The translations under genes were made by a program, and so were the position numbers. A stretch of 64,000 nt of DNA from CAYZJV01 sp049310885 (GTDB lineage Bacteria; Spirochaetota; Spirochaetia; Sphaerochaetales; Sphaerochaetaceae): contig NZ_JBMDYO010000002.1 of NCBI RefSeq assembly GCF_049310885.1, forward strand, positions 310,001 through 374,000, given 5' to 3'. The notes below the pieces were generated by a model. That model worked only from the letters and a program-made list of their open reading frames with translations, was not told the DNA's origin and did not search any database. Positions 43,558 through 53,296 of the stretch are shown here, piece after piece (the stretch's first letter is position 1; each line of letters begins with the position of its first letter).

Positions 43558-45270
43558 ATGAAACGTCTATTGGTTTTAATTCTACTGGGTTTGTCTTTGT
43601 CTCTCGTTTCGGCAAATCCACTCTCTCGTATTTATCAAATAGATGATCCAATCCTTGAAAAAATCGTACAACTAAGCATTGAAAGTGGAGTAAATGCTCC
43701 ATCCTCTGGGGGGCCAATATCAGGACATGAACTTCTAAAACATATCCAGCTGATAGACTACTCGAAGCTTTCTCCACTAAGCAAACAACAATATGAGGAA
43801 ATTGAAGATTATATCCAAACTCCATTTACTGATAAGGATTGGGATTATTCAATTCTTTTTTCACAAGGAATCTATGCGAACACGCAATCTGACACTGCTC
43901 CGTCAGATTGGATACAACGCTACAATGATCGCTCGCCACTACTTTATGGGGAAGTAGAGTCTGTGTTGGGGAAAAGTGTGTATGGGACGATCTCCTACGC
44001 CTTACAGAAAGCCTACAGAGAGGCAGACTTTTCTGGTATTGCATCGAATAATCCATTCTTGATTAATAACGAGGATTCAGCTCTTCAAAACAGTGTTCCC
44101 CATACTGCTTTCATGGGAACAAGCGGAGATTCTTATACCCTAGTCTTTGGTCGAGATAGTATACGTTATGGACGAGGTAATACTGGTAACCTTATGGTGG
44201 GAGATCAAGCACCATATCATGACTTCCTATTGGCTAGTGTTACCGGAAAGCAAATTAAATACACATTTCTTGCACTACCCATGAATGAACTTATTTCACG
44301 CGAAATTTTTGAGAATAGGATAGATCCGTCAGGGGAATCTGAACTAGGAGAAGCTTGGTATCCACATTTGAATCCTGCAGGTTCTTGGCACACACTTTTT
44401 CATGGAACTCTAACTCGCATATACTTGTCCCACAGATTTGAAATTAACCCATCACCAAGGTTAAGATTTTCTTTGACGGAAGGTACGTTATTCTATGTCG
44501 ATCGTATGGACTTGCGAATGTTTAGTCCTTTGATGTTCTTGCATAATTTACAAAATTTTGGTGAAGTCAATAATTCCATGGGATTGGAAATTGAGTGGTT
44601 ATTTTCTCCCGGTTGGTTACTCAATACCCAACTATTTCTTGATCAATTCCAAACTGGTGGAGAACAAGACACTACAGCTGAAATCCCTCCCAATGCATAC
44701 GCTGGCTTGGTGGGAATCAGAAATGAAAAGGTTATGGATGAATGGCGAAATTCGAATTATATGGAGGCAGTCTACACATCTCCATATGTTTATCTTCGAA
44801 CGGCTGACAATACCCATAACTACGTATCTGGAGACGAAACATATGCAAATGAAGAATATAATTTGGATTTTGTGCACGCTGTGAGTATGGAAGACGGTAA
44901 AAGTGGAGTTTCCTGGTTGGGTTATACGTATGGGCCTGATTCAATCGTTCTAGCATTAAAATCGAAATTCACACACAAGAACAAATTCAGTATTGATGCA
45001 AGCCTTCGCTTTATTGTCCAAGGAGAGAGAGGTCTCCTTATAGAGAATAAAGAGCAGCAGGTCATTTTGCAAAAAGTAGAGGACATCAATACACCCTCCC
45101 CTTCTGGACCCACTCCGGAGTTCACATTAGTCGTTGGAACCGCAGGATCCATGGTTATTCCAAATACTTCCATAACAATCCATGGAAGCTACTACTTAGT
45201 GAACAGATGGTTCGATTATGATTATTCAATGGACCATCAGACTATGGTTGGATTGAAATATTCTTTATAA
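43558..45270 (+). CDS. Wzi-like outer-membrane protein, copy 2
   Basis: 570 aa. Signal peptide MKRLLVLILLGLSLSLVSA, a similar N-terminal helical part, then a barrel with the family motif LVFGRDSIRYGRGNTGNLMVG and QAPYHDFL. It ends in an aromatic strand (MVGLKYSL). Shine-Dalgarno GGAGGG at 6 nt spacing. Same architecture as the preceding gene but clearly diverged, so the pair may bind different glycans or form a heteromeric anchor. Ends directly against the convergent POTRA-barrel gene. Confidence 0.78.
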   Translation: MKRLLVLILLGLSLSLVSANPLSRIYQIDDPILEKIVQLSIESGVNAPSSGGPISGHELLKHIQLIDYSKLSPLSKQQYEEIEDYIQTPFTDKDWDYSILFSQGIYANTQSDTAPSDWIQRYNDRSPLLYGEVESVLGKSVYGTISYALQKAYREADFSGIASNNPFLINNEDSALQNSVPHTAFMGTSGDSYTLVFGRDSIRYGRGNTGNLMVGDQAPYHDFLLASVTGKQIKYTFLALPMNELISREIFENRIDPSGESELGEAWYPHLNPAGSWHTLFHGTLTRIYLSHRFEINPSPRLRFSLTEGTLFYVDRMDLRMFSPLMFLHNLQNFGEVNNSMGLEIEWLFSPGWLLNTQLFLDQFQTGGEQDTTAEIPPNAYAGLVGIRNEKVMDEWRNSNYMEAVYTSPYVYLRTADNTHNYVSGDETYANEEYNLDFVHAVSMEDGKSGVSWLGYTYGPDSIVLALKSKFTHKNKFSIDASLRFIVQGERGLLIENKEQQVILQKVEDINTPSPSGPTPEFTLVVGTAGSMVIPNTSITIHGSYYLVNRWFDYDYSMDHQTMVGLKYSL

Positions 45271-47136
45271 CTAGTAATGGAGACCCATTCCAATAGACAG
45301 CTCGAACTCGATTTCAGAGAACGCCAAGTTGCCCTCTAGGTGGTCCATCACATCGTCAAGATTGAAACCTAAGGAACCCCGTATAGGATAAGATGGGAAC
45401 TTGTCCATGATTCCATATCCTTCTACGCCAATAGTCTTAAGAACAATGAGATCGTCGCGTGACACAGAGTTGGATCCACTGCTGGTATCCACCGTATTGG
45501 TAAAGACACCGATATCCATGAATGCACTCATGAAACCCTCGGCAAATCCTTTGAATTTGATGAACATGAGTGTGGCATCGATATTTGCTACAGCTCCAAG
45601 CTTCTGGTAATCATACTCACCGACAATTTCTTCATACGTATCATCCAGAATACCGCGTAGCTTCTCTGGAGCACTGGTACTACTGTTCGGCAGGAATGAC
45701 GGGAAGGATTGGTTCTCATACCAATTGAAAGATGGTACATGGGAGTAGAAACCCATACCTCTCGCGCTGAATCCGATTCGGTTGCCCAGCTTCAGGAATG
45801 TTTCGATTTCTGCCTGTGCCTTGTAGTTCAGGTAGTTGATATCCTTCCACTCACGGGAGAACAATGCATAGTCGGCCTTCCCCCATAAAGCTCCTCTGAG
45901 GCCTTCTCTAAAGTTTCCATCCCAGTTGACCTCGCCGAATGATACAGTCTGGGTGGTTGAGAAATAGGGGACATGTTCGATAGCTGTGTAATTCTCGCCA
46001 AACTTGTTGAATCCATCGCGTAGCGATACTTCATACGAACCTTTGTATGATGTACTGAATGGTAAAGAAAATCCTAAAGAACCTCCGACAGCATAGGTAT
46101 TGTCGTAGAATTCTTGATTGTCCATATGGAAAAAATTGTTCGCCGAAACCCAGAACGAAAGAGGCATTCCAAACAGATAAGCTTCCGCAAGAGTCAGAGA
46201 GGTAGTAGATTGTACATACTCATGGGGAAATTTTAATTTGATGGTATTCGCAAAAACATATTCTTCCCCATTGATTCGAATTGGAGTGACTGATGAATGA
46301 AAAGAAGCATTATCTACATCCCAAGGTTGGTCATTTCCACTTTGTTTGAATTGAAACGCTGGCCGTACCCGGAGGGCGGACTTGAACCAAGGAAGATCAT
46401 CCCACTGGATACTCGCGGTAAGGAGCTTATCAAAAAGATCTTCTTCAGTCTCTGCATTTTCATCAATATCTACATGAAAATCGAAAGTGGTTTGTGCCAG
46501 AGGTATTCCCGTCCAATCGATATTCGCCTTATACATTACATCCTTTAGTATAGTCCCATTTTGGATAGCTTTTATCTCGGCTCCCAAATTAATATTACCA
46601 TCCGCTACGGGAATATTATCTATTGTGAGCTCTGAAAACCATTCGTAATCCTGCCAGCTGCCCTCAATTTGGGTAGTATTGACCACTAGATAAAGGTCAG
46701 CAAAAGATCCAAAAAGGTTTTTATCATAAGCCTTTAGTCCAAGACGAAACCCAAAATTGGAGTCGTACTTGGGATAGGGTATCGCCAAAAATGAAAAAGC
46801 ATCATCAATAAAAAATTTTACCCTATAACGGATTGCGGTATCATCCGCATGCACTGCTTCATAGGTATAGGAGACCTCTTCAAAAAGACGCATGTTATTC
46901 AACTGGTTCCGTTTTGCCTCGAGTACCTTCTCCATTTCCTCAACTGTTGTAAATGGAGCATCTCCCTGTGAAGGGACTATCATCTCGCGAATCTGCTTTT
47001 CGCTCGACTTACCTTTGATATCGAATGAGTAATAGGCGATGATATGATACAGGCTCTGTTCCCCCACAGCCCATAGACTGGGAATAGCAAAACCAAATAA
47101 AAGTATGATGACCAAAAATGGTTTGAATATTTTCAA
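45271..47136 (-). CDS. POTRA-like plus beta-barrel outer-membrane protein (Omp85-like)
   Basis: 621 aa. Signal peptide MKIFKPFLVIILLFGFAIPS (cleavage near LWA). Residues 30-120 resemble one POTRA domain (LEAKRNQLNNMRLFEEVSYTYE, the helix ending in L/F before a strand). The rest is a barrel starting DSNFGFRLGLKAYDKNLFGS, a D-x-G...N-F-G pattern seen at the start of BamA/TamA barrels, and ending in EIEFELSIGMGLHY (aromatic C-terminus). Too short for BamA, with one POTRA only. TTG start with a distant GGAG. Role in the glycan locus unknown; it might help insert or assemble Wzi-like barrels. Confidence 0.6.
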   Translation of the reverse strand: MKIFKPFLVIILLFGFAIPSLWAVGEQSLYHIIAYYSFDIKGKSSEKQIREMIVPSQGDAPFTTVEEMEKVLEAKRNQLNNMRLFEEVSYTYEAVHADDTAIRYRVKFFIDDAFSFLAIPYPKYDSNFGFRLGLKAYDKNLFGSFADLYLVVNTTQIEGSWQDYEWFSELTIDNIPVADGNINLGAEIKAIQNGTILKDVMYKANIDWTGIPLAQTTFDFHVDIDENAETEEDLFDKLLTASIQWDDLPWFKSALRVRPAFQFKQSGNDQPWDVDNASFHSSVTPIRINGEEYVFANTIKLKFPHEYVQSTTSLTLAEAYLFGMPLSFWVSANNFFHMDNQEFYDNTYAVGGSLGFSLPFSTSYKGSYEVSLRDGFNKFGENYTAIEHVPYFSTTQTVSFGEVNWDGNFREGLRGALWGKADYALFSREWKDINYLNYKAQAEIETFLKLGNRIGFSARGMGFYSHVPSFNWYENQSFPSFLPNSSTSAPEKLRGILDDTYEEIVGEYDYQKLGAVANIDATLMFIKFKGFAEGFMSAFMDIGVFTNTVDTSSGSNSVSRDDLIVLKTIGVEGYGIMDKFPSYPIRGSLGFNLDDVMDHLEGNLAFSEIEFELSIGMGLHY

Positions 47137-47298
47137 GTTGCGTAAACGCTCCTACAATCGTAATTAGTGATTCCTTTTAAGCCTAAACAAGCATAGAGCT
47201 GCAATTGTTACAGACTGCTATAAAACTTATATTGCTTCATGATAATAATTCTTTTTCATATAGTCAATAAATGGAACTACTCCAAAACCTATTATTCC

Positions 47299-47327
47299 TG
47301 TACAGAAAAGAAAACAATAGGTATACT
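47299..47327 (+). promoter_or_regulatory. promoter for GT4/GT2 pair, very short leader
   Basis: -35 TGTACA (47299-47304), 17-bp spacer, -10 TATACT (47322-47327), only 6 nt before the ATG at 47334, suggesting a leaderless mRNA. Confidence 0.4.
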
Positions 47328-47333
47328 ACGGCC

Positions 47334-48437
47334 ATGGATACATCACAATCGTTGCATCAAAAAACACGGGTATTATATATAGTCGAGAGCTTTTCAACCG
47401 GCGTATATGCCATAATCCGTGACATAGCCTGCAATTTGGATAAAGAAAAATTTGAAGTGAAGATTCTCTACTCATTGAGGGCGGATTCTCCGAAAAACTA
47501 TACGGCTGACTTTGCCTATTCCAATATTTCTCTCCAATTCATCGATATGAGTTCCCCCTCCAAATTTCTATCAGCAATAACTCAGATGAAAAGAGAAATA
47601 GTGACATTTCTACCCCACACTATTCACCTTCATTCATCCAAGGCGGGAGTTCTCGGTCGATTGGCTTCAAGAAGGTATGAAACGAACCTCCTGTACAGTC
47701 CCCATGGATTCGCATTTCTAAAAACTGATGTAAGACCACTAGTCAGATACACATTCCTCCAAATTGAAAGAATTTTTGACAAATTGAATCCTGCAAAAAT
47801 TATTACAGTCTCAAAGGGGGAGTTAGAACAATCCCATAAAATTACCAACAATAGTACTCTCATCAACAATTTTGTCGATGTTGCATCAATCGCCTCCATT
47901 GATGCTTATGATCATCAGAAATTTGATATCAGCACGACGGGAAGGATTTCAGCCCAGAAGAACCCTATGCTGTTCAATGAAATTGCATTGCGACTTCCTA
48001 ACCTTTCATTCATATGGATAGGAGATGGACCTTTAAGAAATGTATTGACTGCAAAAAATATTACTGTCACGGGTTTCGTTCCACGAATTCAAGCAATACA
48101 AAGAGTCAAAGGCTCAAAAATATATTTACAGACATCTCTATGGGAAGGGATGCCAGTTTCGCTTCTTGAAGCCATGGCAGCTGCAAAGGCAATCATTGCG
48201 ACTGACATAATCGGGAATAGGGATCTTATTGAAGATGGAAAAACTGGTTATTTATGTACTCCTTCTGATATTGAGAAAATCCTTGAAAGGATTACGGAAC
48301 TTATTAATAACACTAAATTAAGAAATGAACTAGAAATTGGTGCATTTGGATATGTCGAGAAACATCATAATTTGGATAAAGCGGTTAGATCATATGAGAC
48401 CATATATGCCAATCTTTCTATGGGGGAAAATAAATAA
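47334..48437 (+). CDS. GT4 glycosyltransferase
   Basis: 367 aa. TRVLYIVESFSTGVYAIIRD at the N-terminus, HLHSSKAGVLGRLAS (acceptor side), ISTTGRISAQKNPMLFNEI and the donor site YLQTSLWEGMPVSLLEAMA with AIIATDIIGNRDLI. No Shine-Dalgarno is present before either the ATG at 47334 or an in-frame ATG at 47271; 47334 is preferred because it gives the normal family N-terminus and fits the promoter just upstream. Last base is shared with the start of the GT2 gene. Confidence 0.88.
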   Translation: MDTSQSLHQKTRVLYIVESFSTGVYAIIRDIACNLDKEKFEVKILYSLRADSPKNYTADFAYSNISLQFIDMSSPSKFLSAITQMKREIVTFLPHTIHLHSSKAGVLGRLASRRYETNLLYSPHGFAFLKTDVRPLVRYTFLQIERIFDKLNPAKIITVSKGELEQSHKITNNSTLINNFVDVASIASIDAYDHQKFDISTTGRISAQKNPMLFNEIALRLPNLSFIWIGDGPLRNVLTAKNITVTGFVPRIQAIQRVKGSKIYLQTSLWEGMPVSLLEAMAAAKAIIATDIIGNRDLIEDGKTGYLCTPSDIEKILERITELINNTKLRNELEIGAFGYVEKHHNLDKAVRSYETIYANLSMGENK

Positions 48438-49324
48438 TGGAACCGACACTGACAATATTTACCCCAACTTTTAATCGATCTTATATCTTGCCAGCATTGT
48501 TTGAAAGCCTTAAAAAACAAACTTCAAAGGATTTCCTCTGGTTGGTTATCGATGATGGTTCCACCGACAATACTGAAGAATTGATAAAAACTTGGCAAGA
48601 ATCGACACTACCATTTGTAATCAAATACCATAAACAGGAAAACGGTGGCAAGCAACGAGCTCACAACACTGCGGTGGAACTTTGTGAATCTGAGCTTTTT
48701 CTCTGTGTGGATTCAGATGATTTTCTCATTGATGAGGCTGTTGAATTAATACTTACTACTTGGGATCCTTACAGGAATGATTTTTCTATAAGTGGAATAA
48801 TTGCCCTAAAAGGATATGACTCATCAACTCCTATGGGATCGAATCTACCGAATAACATCGTCAGAACTCCTTTGACCGAATTATACCAAAGACATGGCTT
48901 CACTGGAGAAACTGCTTTAATTTTTAGAACCTCAATTCTAAAGAACTACTCTTATGACGTTGTAAAAGGTGAAAAGTTTATTACTGAAAGTTACATATAT
49001 CTTCAAATCGATCAAAAATATTCAATGATAGTATTGGACCGCGTTATCAATATATGTGGATACCAAAGCGATGGTTATACCAAGAATATTTTCAGAGTCA
49101 TCTACGAGAATCCACGAAGTTATATGAGATTGAAAAATCTAAGTATGGAGTTGGCTACAAATCCAAAACATCGATTTCTAAATGCAGTCAATTTAATTTC
49201 TGCTTTCTTTATTGTTCGAAGAAGAGATAACTACTTTTCATGGAATGCTTTGACACTCCTAGCAATTGCACCTGGTTTTTTGCTTTACCTCAAACGTTTC
49301 CATAAATACAGCAAACAAGGTTGA
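48437..49324 (+). CDS. GT2 glycosyltransferase
   Basis: 295 aa. LTIFTPTFNRSYILPALFES, WLVIDDGSTDNTEEL, QENGGKQRAHNTAVE and FLCVDSDDFLIDEA are complete GT-A family 2 motifs. Overlaps the GT4 gene by one base (TAATG), so translation is coupled. Adds a sugar to the surface-glycan repeat; specificity unknown. Confidence 0.92.
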   Translation: MEPTLTIFTPTFNRSYILPALFESLKKQTSKDFLWLVIDDGSTDNTEELIKTWQESTLPFVIKYHKQENGGKQRAHNTAVELCESELFLCVDSDDFLIDEAVELILTTWDPYRNDFSISGIIALKGYDSSTPMGSNLPNNIVRTPLTELYQRHGFTGETALIFRTSILKNYSYDVVKGEKFITESYIYLQIDQKYSMIVLDRVINICGYQSDGYTKNIFRVIYENPRSYMRLKNLSMELATNPKHRFLNAVNLISAFFIVRRRDNYFSWNALTLLAIAPGFLLYLKRFHKYSKQG

Positions 49325-49326
49325 GG

Positions 49327-50151
49327 TTATTTCTGTTCCAATTGAGAGATAAACCACTCACCCAGAGCAGTAGTACGTCTGGTAAAGGCACTGGGAAGGT
49401 CGACTGAGATTCCCAAGACCTTGATTTCAGGGTCTCGCCCTTCGATCGTTGCCATTGCACTGAGCAGAAGACCATCTTCAAGTTGGTTGGTTGCCATCGC
49501 AATCGCGAGCTTACCCTCTTCCACCGCCTTGAAGATGCTAAAGACTCGCATGGTCTCCAAGTTCTTCACATTCACGAATATCTCAGTATCGGAGGTCTGG
49601 TAACTATGGCTGTATTTATTGCTACCGAAACTGGAATCACGTTGGAAAACTACATATTCAGCAGTCGGAGGAACCGAATCTGATACAGGATCGGGCAATC
49701 CACTTCTGCTCTTCTCATCCTCAAGGTACCATGACTTTTCAATCAGCACTTTAGGTTTGTTTCCTGCCCTATGGCTTATGTAGGTAATTCCCTCTTGGGT
49801 AGAGATTGCACGCATGGTGTTGAAGATCTGCACCTGCCACTCCTCTTCACTCATCCCTTTCATATAATCCGGATAGGGAACATAGGTTAGCGATACTACT
49901 GAAAAGCTATCGGGCTTCTGAAGTGAACTTCTCAAGTGTTTTTCCGCTATAGAGCCCTGTGGGACTAAGAGCATCACATCATCTTCAAATGATTCCCCTT
50001 TTACTATTTCCCCAGAGCGCAATGCTTGTACTTGATCTTCAGTAAGACCACCCATCAAATCTTCAATGGTTGCTCCGAACAAAACAGCTGGCAGCAATAG
50101 AATTGCTGCTATGGATACTATGGTTCTTATATGTTTGAATCTACAGATCAC
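49327..50151 (-). CDS. exported protein of unknown function
   Basis: 274 aa. N-terminal signal peptide (HIRTIVSIAAILLLPAVLFG, cleavage near FGA). The mature part has no motif I can assign with certainty; it has features such as VVSLTYVPYP, QIFNTMRAISTQEGITYIS and a C-terminal FTRRTTALGEWFISQLE. It may correspond to a spirochaete DUF (DUF6675 comes to mind, unverified). GTG start with GAGGAG at 6 nt spacing. Placed 24 nt after the initiating phosphotransferase gene, so probably cotranscribed with it and periplasmic. Confidence 0.7.
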   Translation of the reverse strand: MICRFKHIRTIVSIAAILLLPAVLFGATIEDLMGGLTEDQVQALRSGEIVKGESFEDDVMLLVPQGSIAEKHLRSSLQKPDSFSVVSLTYVPYPDYMKGMSEEEWQVQIFNTMRAISTQEGITYISHRAGNKPKVLIEKSWYLEDEKSRSGLPDPVSDSVPPTAEYVVFQRDSSFGSNKYSHSYQTSDTEIFVNVKNLETMRVFSIFKAVEEGKLAIAMATNQLEDGLLLSAMATIEGRDPEIKVLGISVDLPSAFTRRTTALGEWFISQLEQK

Positions 50152-50175
50152 GAATATCTCCTCAATGATAGAATC

Positions 50176-51549
50176 TCAGTAGGCATTCTTGTTGACGAAT
50201 CCTCTTACAAAGGTAAGGATAAAAATCTTGAAATCCAAGAGGAAACTCCAATTTTTTATATAAGCTAGATCATATTCTATCCGACCTTCCAAAGAAGTGT
50301 CGCCCCTATAGCCATTCACTTGTGCCCAACCGGTTATTCCTGCCTTCACCTTATGTCGTAGTTGGTAACCGGGAATCTCTTTCACAAATTTTTTCACCAA
50401 TTCCGGTCGCTCAGGGCGTGGCCCGATAAGACTCATATCTCCTTTGAGAACATTGAAAAGCTGGGGTAACTCATCCAAGCTCGTTTTACGGATAAACTTG
50501 CCAAGTGGCGTTACCCGGGGATCATCCTTCGTGGTCCATTTTCCATCCTCTTCCCCAGGAGGACGATCTGTCATTGAACGGAATTTGAGCATCATGAATT
50601 CCTTGCCATCCATGGTCACTCGCTTTTGTTTATATAAGACAGGTCCGGGACTGGTTACTTTCACGAGAATCGCAAGAAGTAATAGAAACGGACTTATGGC
50701 TATTGTTCCCACCAAGGTAAGGATGAAGTCATACAGTCGCTTACCTATCCGTTGGAAGAAGGTAATGGAGACATCGTTCAGCTGCATGACGGGAATCGAA
50801 TGAAAATCAAAGATTCTGCTCCCGATCATGGAATACGGTAGATCGGGAATCACCATTACGCGTTGGATTAGATCGTAACACCGGCTGATCATCCGCTTCT
50901 CTTCTTCCCTTTCTGCAGTGGGGTATCCAATGACTACAATCTGAGGTCGGGCTGTTGCTAGGACATCCTCCAGTTCTCCATGGAACTGCACGTAGCGCAA
51001 ATCTCCATGTCTATGGGCATTGTACTGTCCCACCACATGCAACCCATTCTCAGGATGGCTGATCACTTCATTTATGTAGCGTGTAACACCCTCTCCATAC
51101 CCTATCAGAAGGACTCTCTTTGCCCTCTTGCCCGATGCCCGTAGTTTATAGAGGTGGCGATTGATGATCACCCTCTCGATAATCAGGAGGACTGTCACGA
51201 TAACCATGAATATTGCGATTGAGAGACGACTCACCCTACGGCCGTAGAGATAGTACAAGATGACTGTCAAGGTCAGGAACACCTGAACACTACTATAGAG
51301 CAGCAGTTGGATCTCCGTCTGCCAAGTAATATTCGGTCCGGTCCGGTACAATTTATTATGGTTCAAAAAGTAGAGATAGAGCACCAGAACCAGAACCGAC
51401 ATAGGAGCGAAAAGACGCAACGGTTCACCGATTCCACCTGGTATGACATAGAAGCGCAGTACATACGCTCCAAACCATGAGAGGAGGATCACAACACTAT
51501 CTACCACCAATTTCAACAAAAATTGGGAATAATCTTTCTCAGAATCCAT
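50176..51549 (-). CDS. undecaprenyl-phosphate sugar phosphotransferase (WbaP/WcaJ, polyprenyl glycosylphosphotransferase)
   Basis: 457 aa. Four to five N-terminal membrane helices, a central Rossmann-like domain (RVLLIGYGEGVTRYI), then the bacterial sugar transferase domain: SPGPVLYKQKRVTMDGKEF, MLKFRSM, SLDELPQLFNVLKGDMSLIG and GPRPERPEL, ending GWAQVNGYRGDT and DLAYIKNWS. It transfers a sugar-1-phosphate to undecaprenyl phosphate, the first step of a Wzx/Wzy-type polysaccharide. Marks the right end of the island. No clear Shine-Dalgarno before the ATG. Confidence 0.94.
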   Translation of the reverse strand: MDSEKDYSQFLLKLVVDSVVILLSWFGAYVLRFYVIPGGIGEPLRLFAPMSVLVLVLYLYFLNHNKLYRTGPNITWQTEIQLLLYSSVQVFLTLTVILYYLYGRRVSRLSIAIFMVIVTVLLIIERVIINRHLYKLRASGKRAKRVLLIGYGEGVTRYINEVISHPENGLHVVGQYNAHRHGDLRYVQFHGELEDVLATARPQIVVIGYPTAEREEEKRMISRCYDLIQRVMVIPDLPYSMIGSRIFDFHSIPVMQLNDVSITFFQRIGKRLYDFILTLVGTIAISPFLLLLAILVKVTSPGPVLYKQKRVTMDGKEFMMLKFRSMTDRPPGEEDGKWTTKDDPRVTPLGKFIRKTSLDELPQLFNVLKGDMSLIGPRPERPELVKKFVKEIPGYQLRHKVKAGITGWAQVNGYRGDTSLEGRIEYDLAYIKNWSFLLDFKIFILTFVRGFVNKNAY

Positions 51550-51608
51550 GTGTATCTACCATGTTCCTTGTCATATTCAGTATAAAACAATCAAGAGATA
51601 AGAAGGTT

Positions 51609-51662
51609 ACCCTTCATCGGCCTCCAGTATGTTCGACAACGCATTTGTTGTCAACGAAGGGT
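51609..51662. terminator. nested inverted repeat at the end of the membrane-anchored protein gene
   Basis: Outer stem ACCCTTC/GAAGGGT (51609-51615 with 51656-51662) and inner stem GACAAC/GTTGTC (51635-51640 with 51647-51652), spanning the stop codon of the minus-strand gene. Terminator role is possible but there is no strong T-run. Confidence 0.35.
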
Positions 51663-52658
51663 AAACGAAGGCATACCTCCTTCTGCCCAATCTAGGTTCA
51701 AATTGAAGGCGCCCTCGGGAATCTGTTGCCCCATGAACATCGCAATCGGTGCGAGTTCCGCCCGCACCTGAGAGTTCAACTCTGCAATGTCAACATCGAG
51801 TGCGAGTGGACCATCTTTTTTTCTCGGTAACTTCGCACTCCCAGTTGCGTCCATCAAGGGAGCTGACAATGCGAAGGCATCTATCTCGACCGAGTCGGCA
51901 ATTGAACGGGCTTCCAATGAGACAGAGTCGTACCCCCAATTATTGGTTTCGGCTATCCAGGGAGAAACCATGGCGAACATCCCGATCTGCTCCATCATTG
52001 TCGCATCAGGTACAAGCTTTCCATCAGTCGCCTCGACATCCACATAGGCAATATCATCGAGTATCCCATCGATATCCTTTTCCAAGGTAGCCATGGTCAT
52101 ATTTCCGGTGACATCTAAGGTCAAGGTTTCTGTGTTGAATGCCATATTTGATTTGGGATCAGAATACTGGACTTTTTCTGCAGTCAACTGTACATCACGG
52201 ATGACAGAACTCTCCACATCGTTGAGATTGATGAGTCCGTCGAGTTTTATCAAAGCGTTTCCCATGGCAATCTTAGTATCATGTGTTGTGTATGAGAATT
52301 GTTGCAGATCTACATCCGCCCTGGTAAGGCCTTCGGTCTGACCCAATCCAAATGAGATGAGTTCGCTTGGTGTCACGGTCAACTTGATATGGCTTGCATG
52401 GATAGAACTCCCCTCCTCCAAGGGCAAGACCAAATCGAAAACATCGACTTGTCCCTTCTGGGCGTTGACCTGGATATCACGATAGCCAAGCTCCGGCATC
52501 CCAGGGGAGGAAAGCGCATCCTGGATGACACTATCGACTACATCTTCTGCTTTGTTGTTTGCCAGTGGAACACCCACGAACCAGAGCAGAAGTCCGATTA
52601 TAATCAGTACCAAGAGGGTAATCAGGCACCCTCGACCTTTTCTTCCATTTCTTGCCAT
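51651..52658 (-). CDS. membrane-anchored periplasmic protein of unknown function
   Basis: 335 aa. Start taken at ATG 52658 (MARNGRKGRG), just before a single membrane helix GCLITLLVLIIIGLLLWFVG; an upstream in-frame start would add 13 residues. The remainder is rich in alternating beta strands with short repeats of the type VDLQQFSYTTHDTKIAMGNA and VQLTAEKVQYSDPK, reminiscent of AsmA-like or LmeA/DUF2993-like lipid-binding proteins. If so it may carry lipids or keep envelope integrity. Divergent from the DUF2148 gene with 81 bp between them. Function is not assigned. Confidence 0.6.
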   Translation of the reverse strand: MARNGRKGRGCLITLLVLIIIGLLLWFVGVPLANNKAEDVVDSVIQDALSSPGMPELGYRDIQVNAQKGQVDVFDLVLPLEEGSSIHASHIKLTVTPSELISFGLGQTEGLTRADVDLQQFSYTTHDTKIAMGNALIKLDGLINLNDVESSVIRDVQLTAEKVQYSDPKSNMAFNTETLTLDVTGNMTMATLEKDIDGILDDIAYVDVEATDGKLVPDATMMEQIGMFAMVSPWIAETNNWGYDSVSLEARSIADSVEIDAFALSAPLMDATGSAKLPRKKDGPLALDVDIAELNSQVRAELAPIAMFMGQQIPEGAFNLNLDWAEGGMPSFTLR

Positions 52659-52739
52659 GGAAAAACTATAGCACAGGGATATCGGCAATGGGAGCAAAAT
52701 TTTCGCAATCTATGGTATACTTGATTCAAGGAGGCCACC

Positions 52740-53288
52740 ATGAGCATCACATTGGATACCAGTATCACTTATACCTTGGCAGAAGAGGTTGCCCATCGCA
52801 TGCTGACAGCGGCACGGACTGCACCTAAGGCACGGGGTAAGGATACGTTGGTTACGGCTGTGGCCGATAACGAAACACGCCTTGTTATTGCTGAGCATAT
52901 GCGAACGATGGCCAATGAGAGTCGTGCAGCAGCCTTCTTCCTCCGCGATGCCGATAACCTGGAAGCATCCCACTCTCTCATACTCTTGGGAACCAAGATA
53001 GATCCCATGCGCTTGGAACCCTGTGGTCTTTGTGGATTCGCCAATTGTGAGGAAAAACTGCTGCATCCCGGCCACCCCTGTGCCTTCAACACAGGAGATT
53101 TGGGCATTGCTATCGGAAGTGCCGTGAGTGTAGCTATGGATTCACGCGTTGACAATCGCGTGATGTTCTCCATTGGCATGGCAGTTCTTGAGTTAGGGCT
53201 ATTGGGAGAAGATGTGAAGATTATCTATGGGATTCCGCTTTCAATAGCGGGAAAGAATGCCTTCTTCGATAGGAAACCGAAAAAGTAG
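52740..53288 (+). CDS. DUF2148 ferredoxin-like domain protein
   Basis: 182 aa. The motif CGLCGFANCEEK plus a later Cys (HPCAFNTGDLGIA) is the DUF2148 signature, thought to bind an iron-sulfur cluster; N-terminal LTAARTAPKARGKD and C-terminal EDVKIIYGIPLSIAGKNAFFDR are also typical. Common in anaerobes; no activity known. Strong AAGGAGG Shine-Dalgarno and a -10 like TATACT just upstream. Convergent with the LacI gene. Confidence 0.88.
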   Translation: MSITLDTSITYTLAEEVAHRMLTAARTAPKARGKDTLVTAVADNETRLVIAEHMRTMANESRAAAFFLRDADNLEASHSLILLGTKIDPMRLEPCGLCGFANCEEKLLHPGHPCAFNTGDLGIAIGSAVSVAMDSRVDNRVMFSIGMAVLELGLLGEDVKIIYGIPLSIAGKNAFFDRKPKK

Positions 53289-53296
53289 GCTTCATT

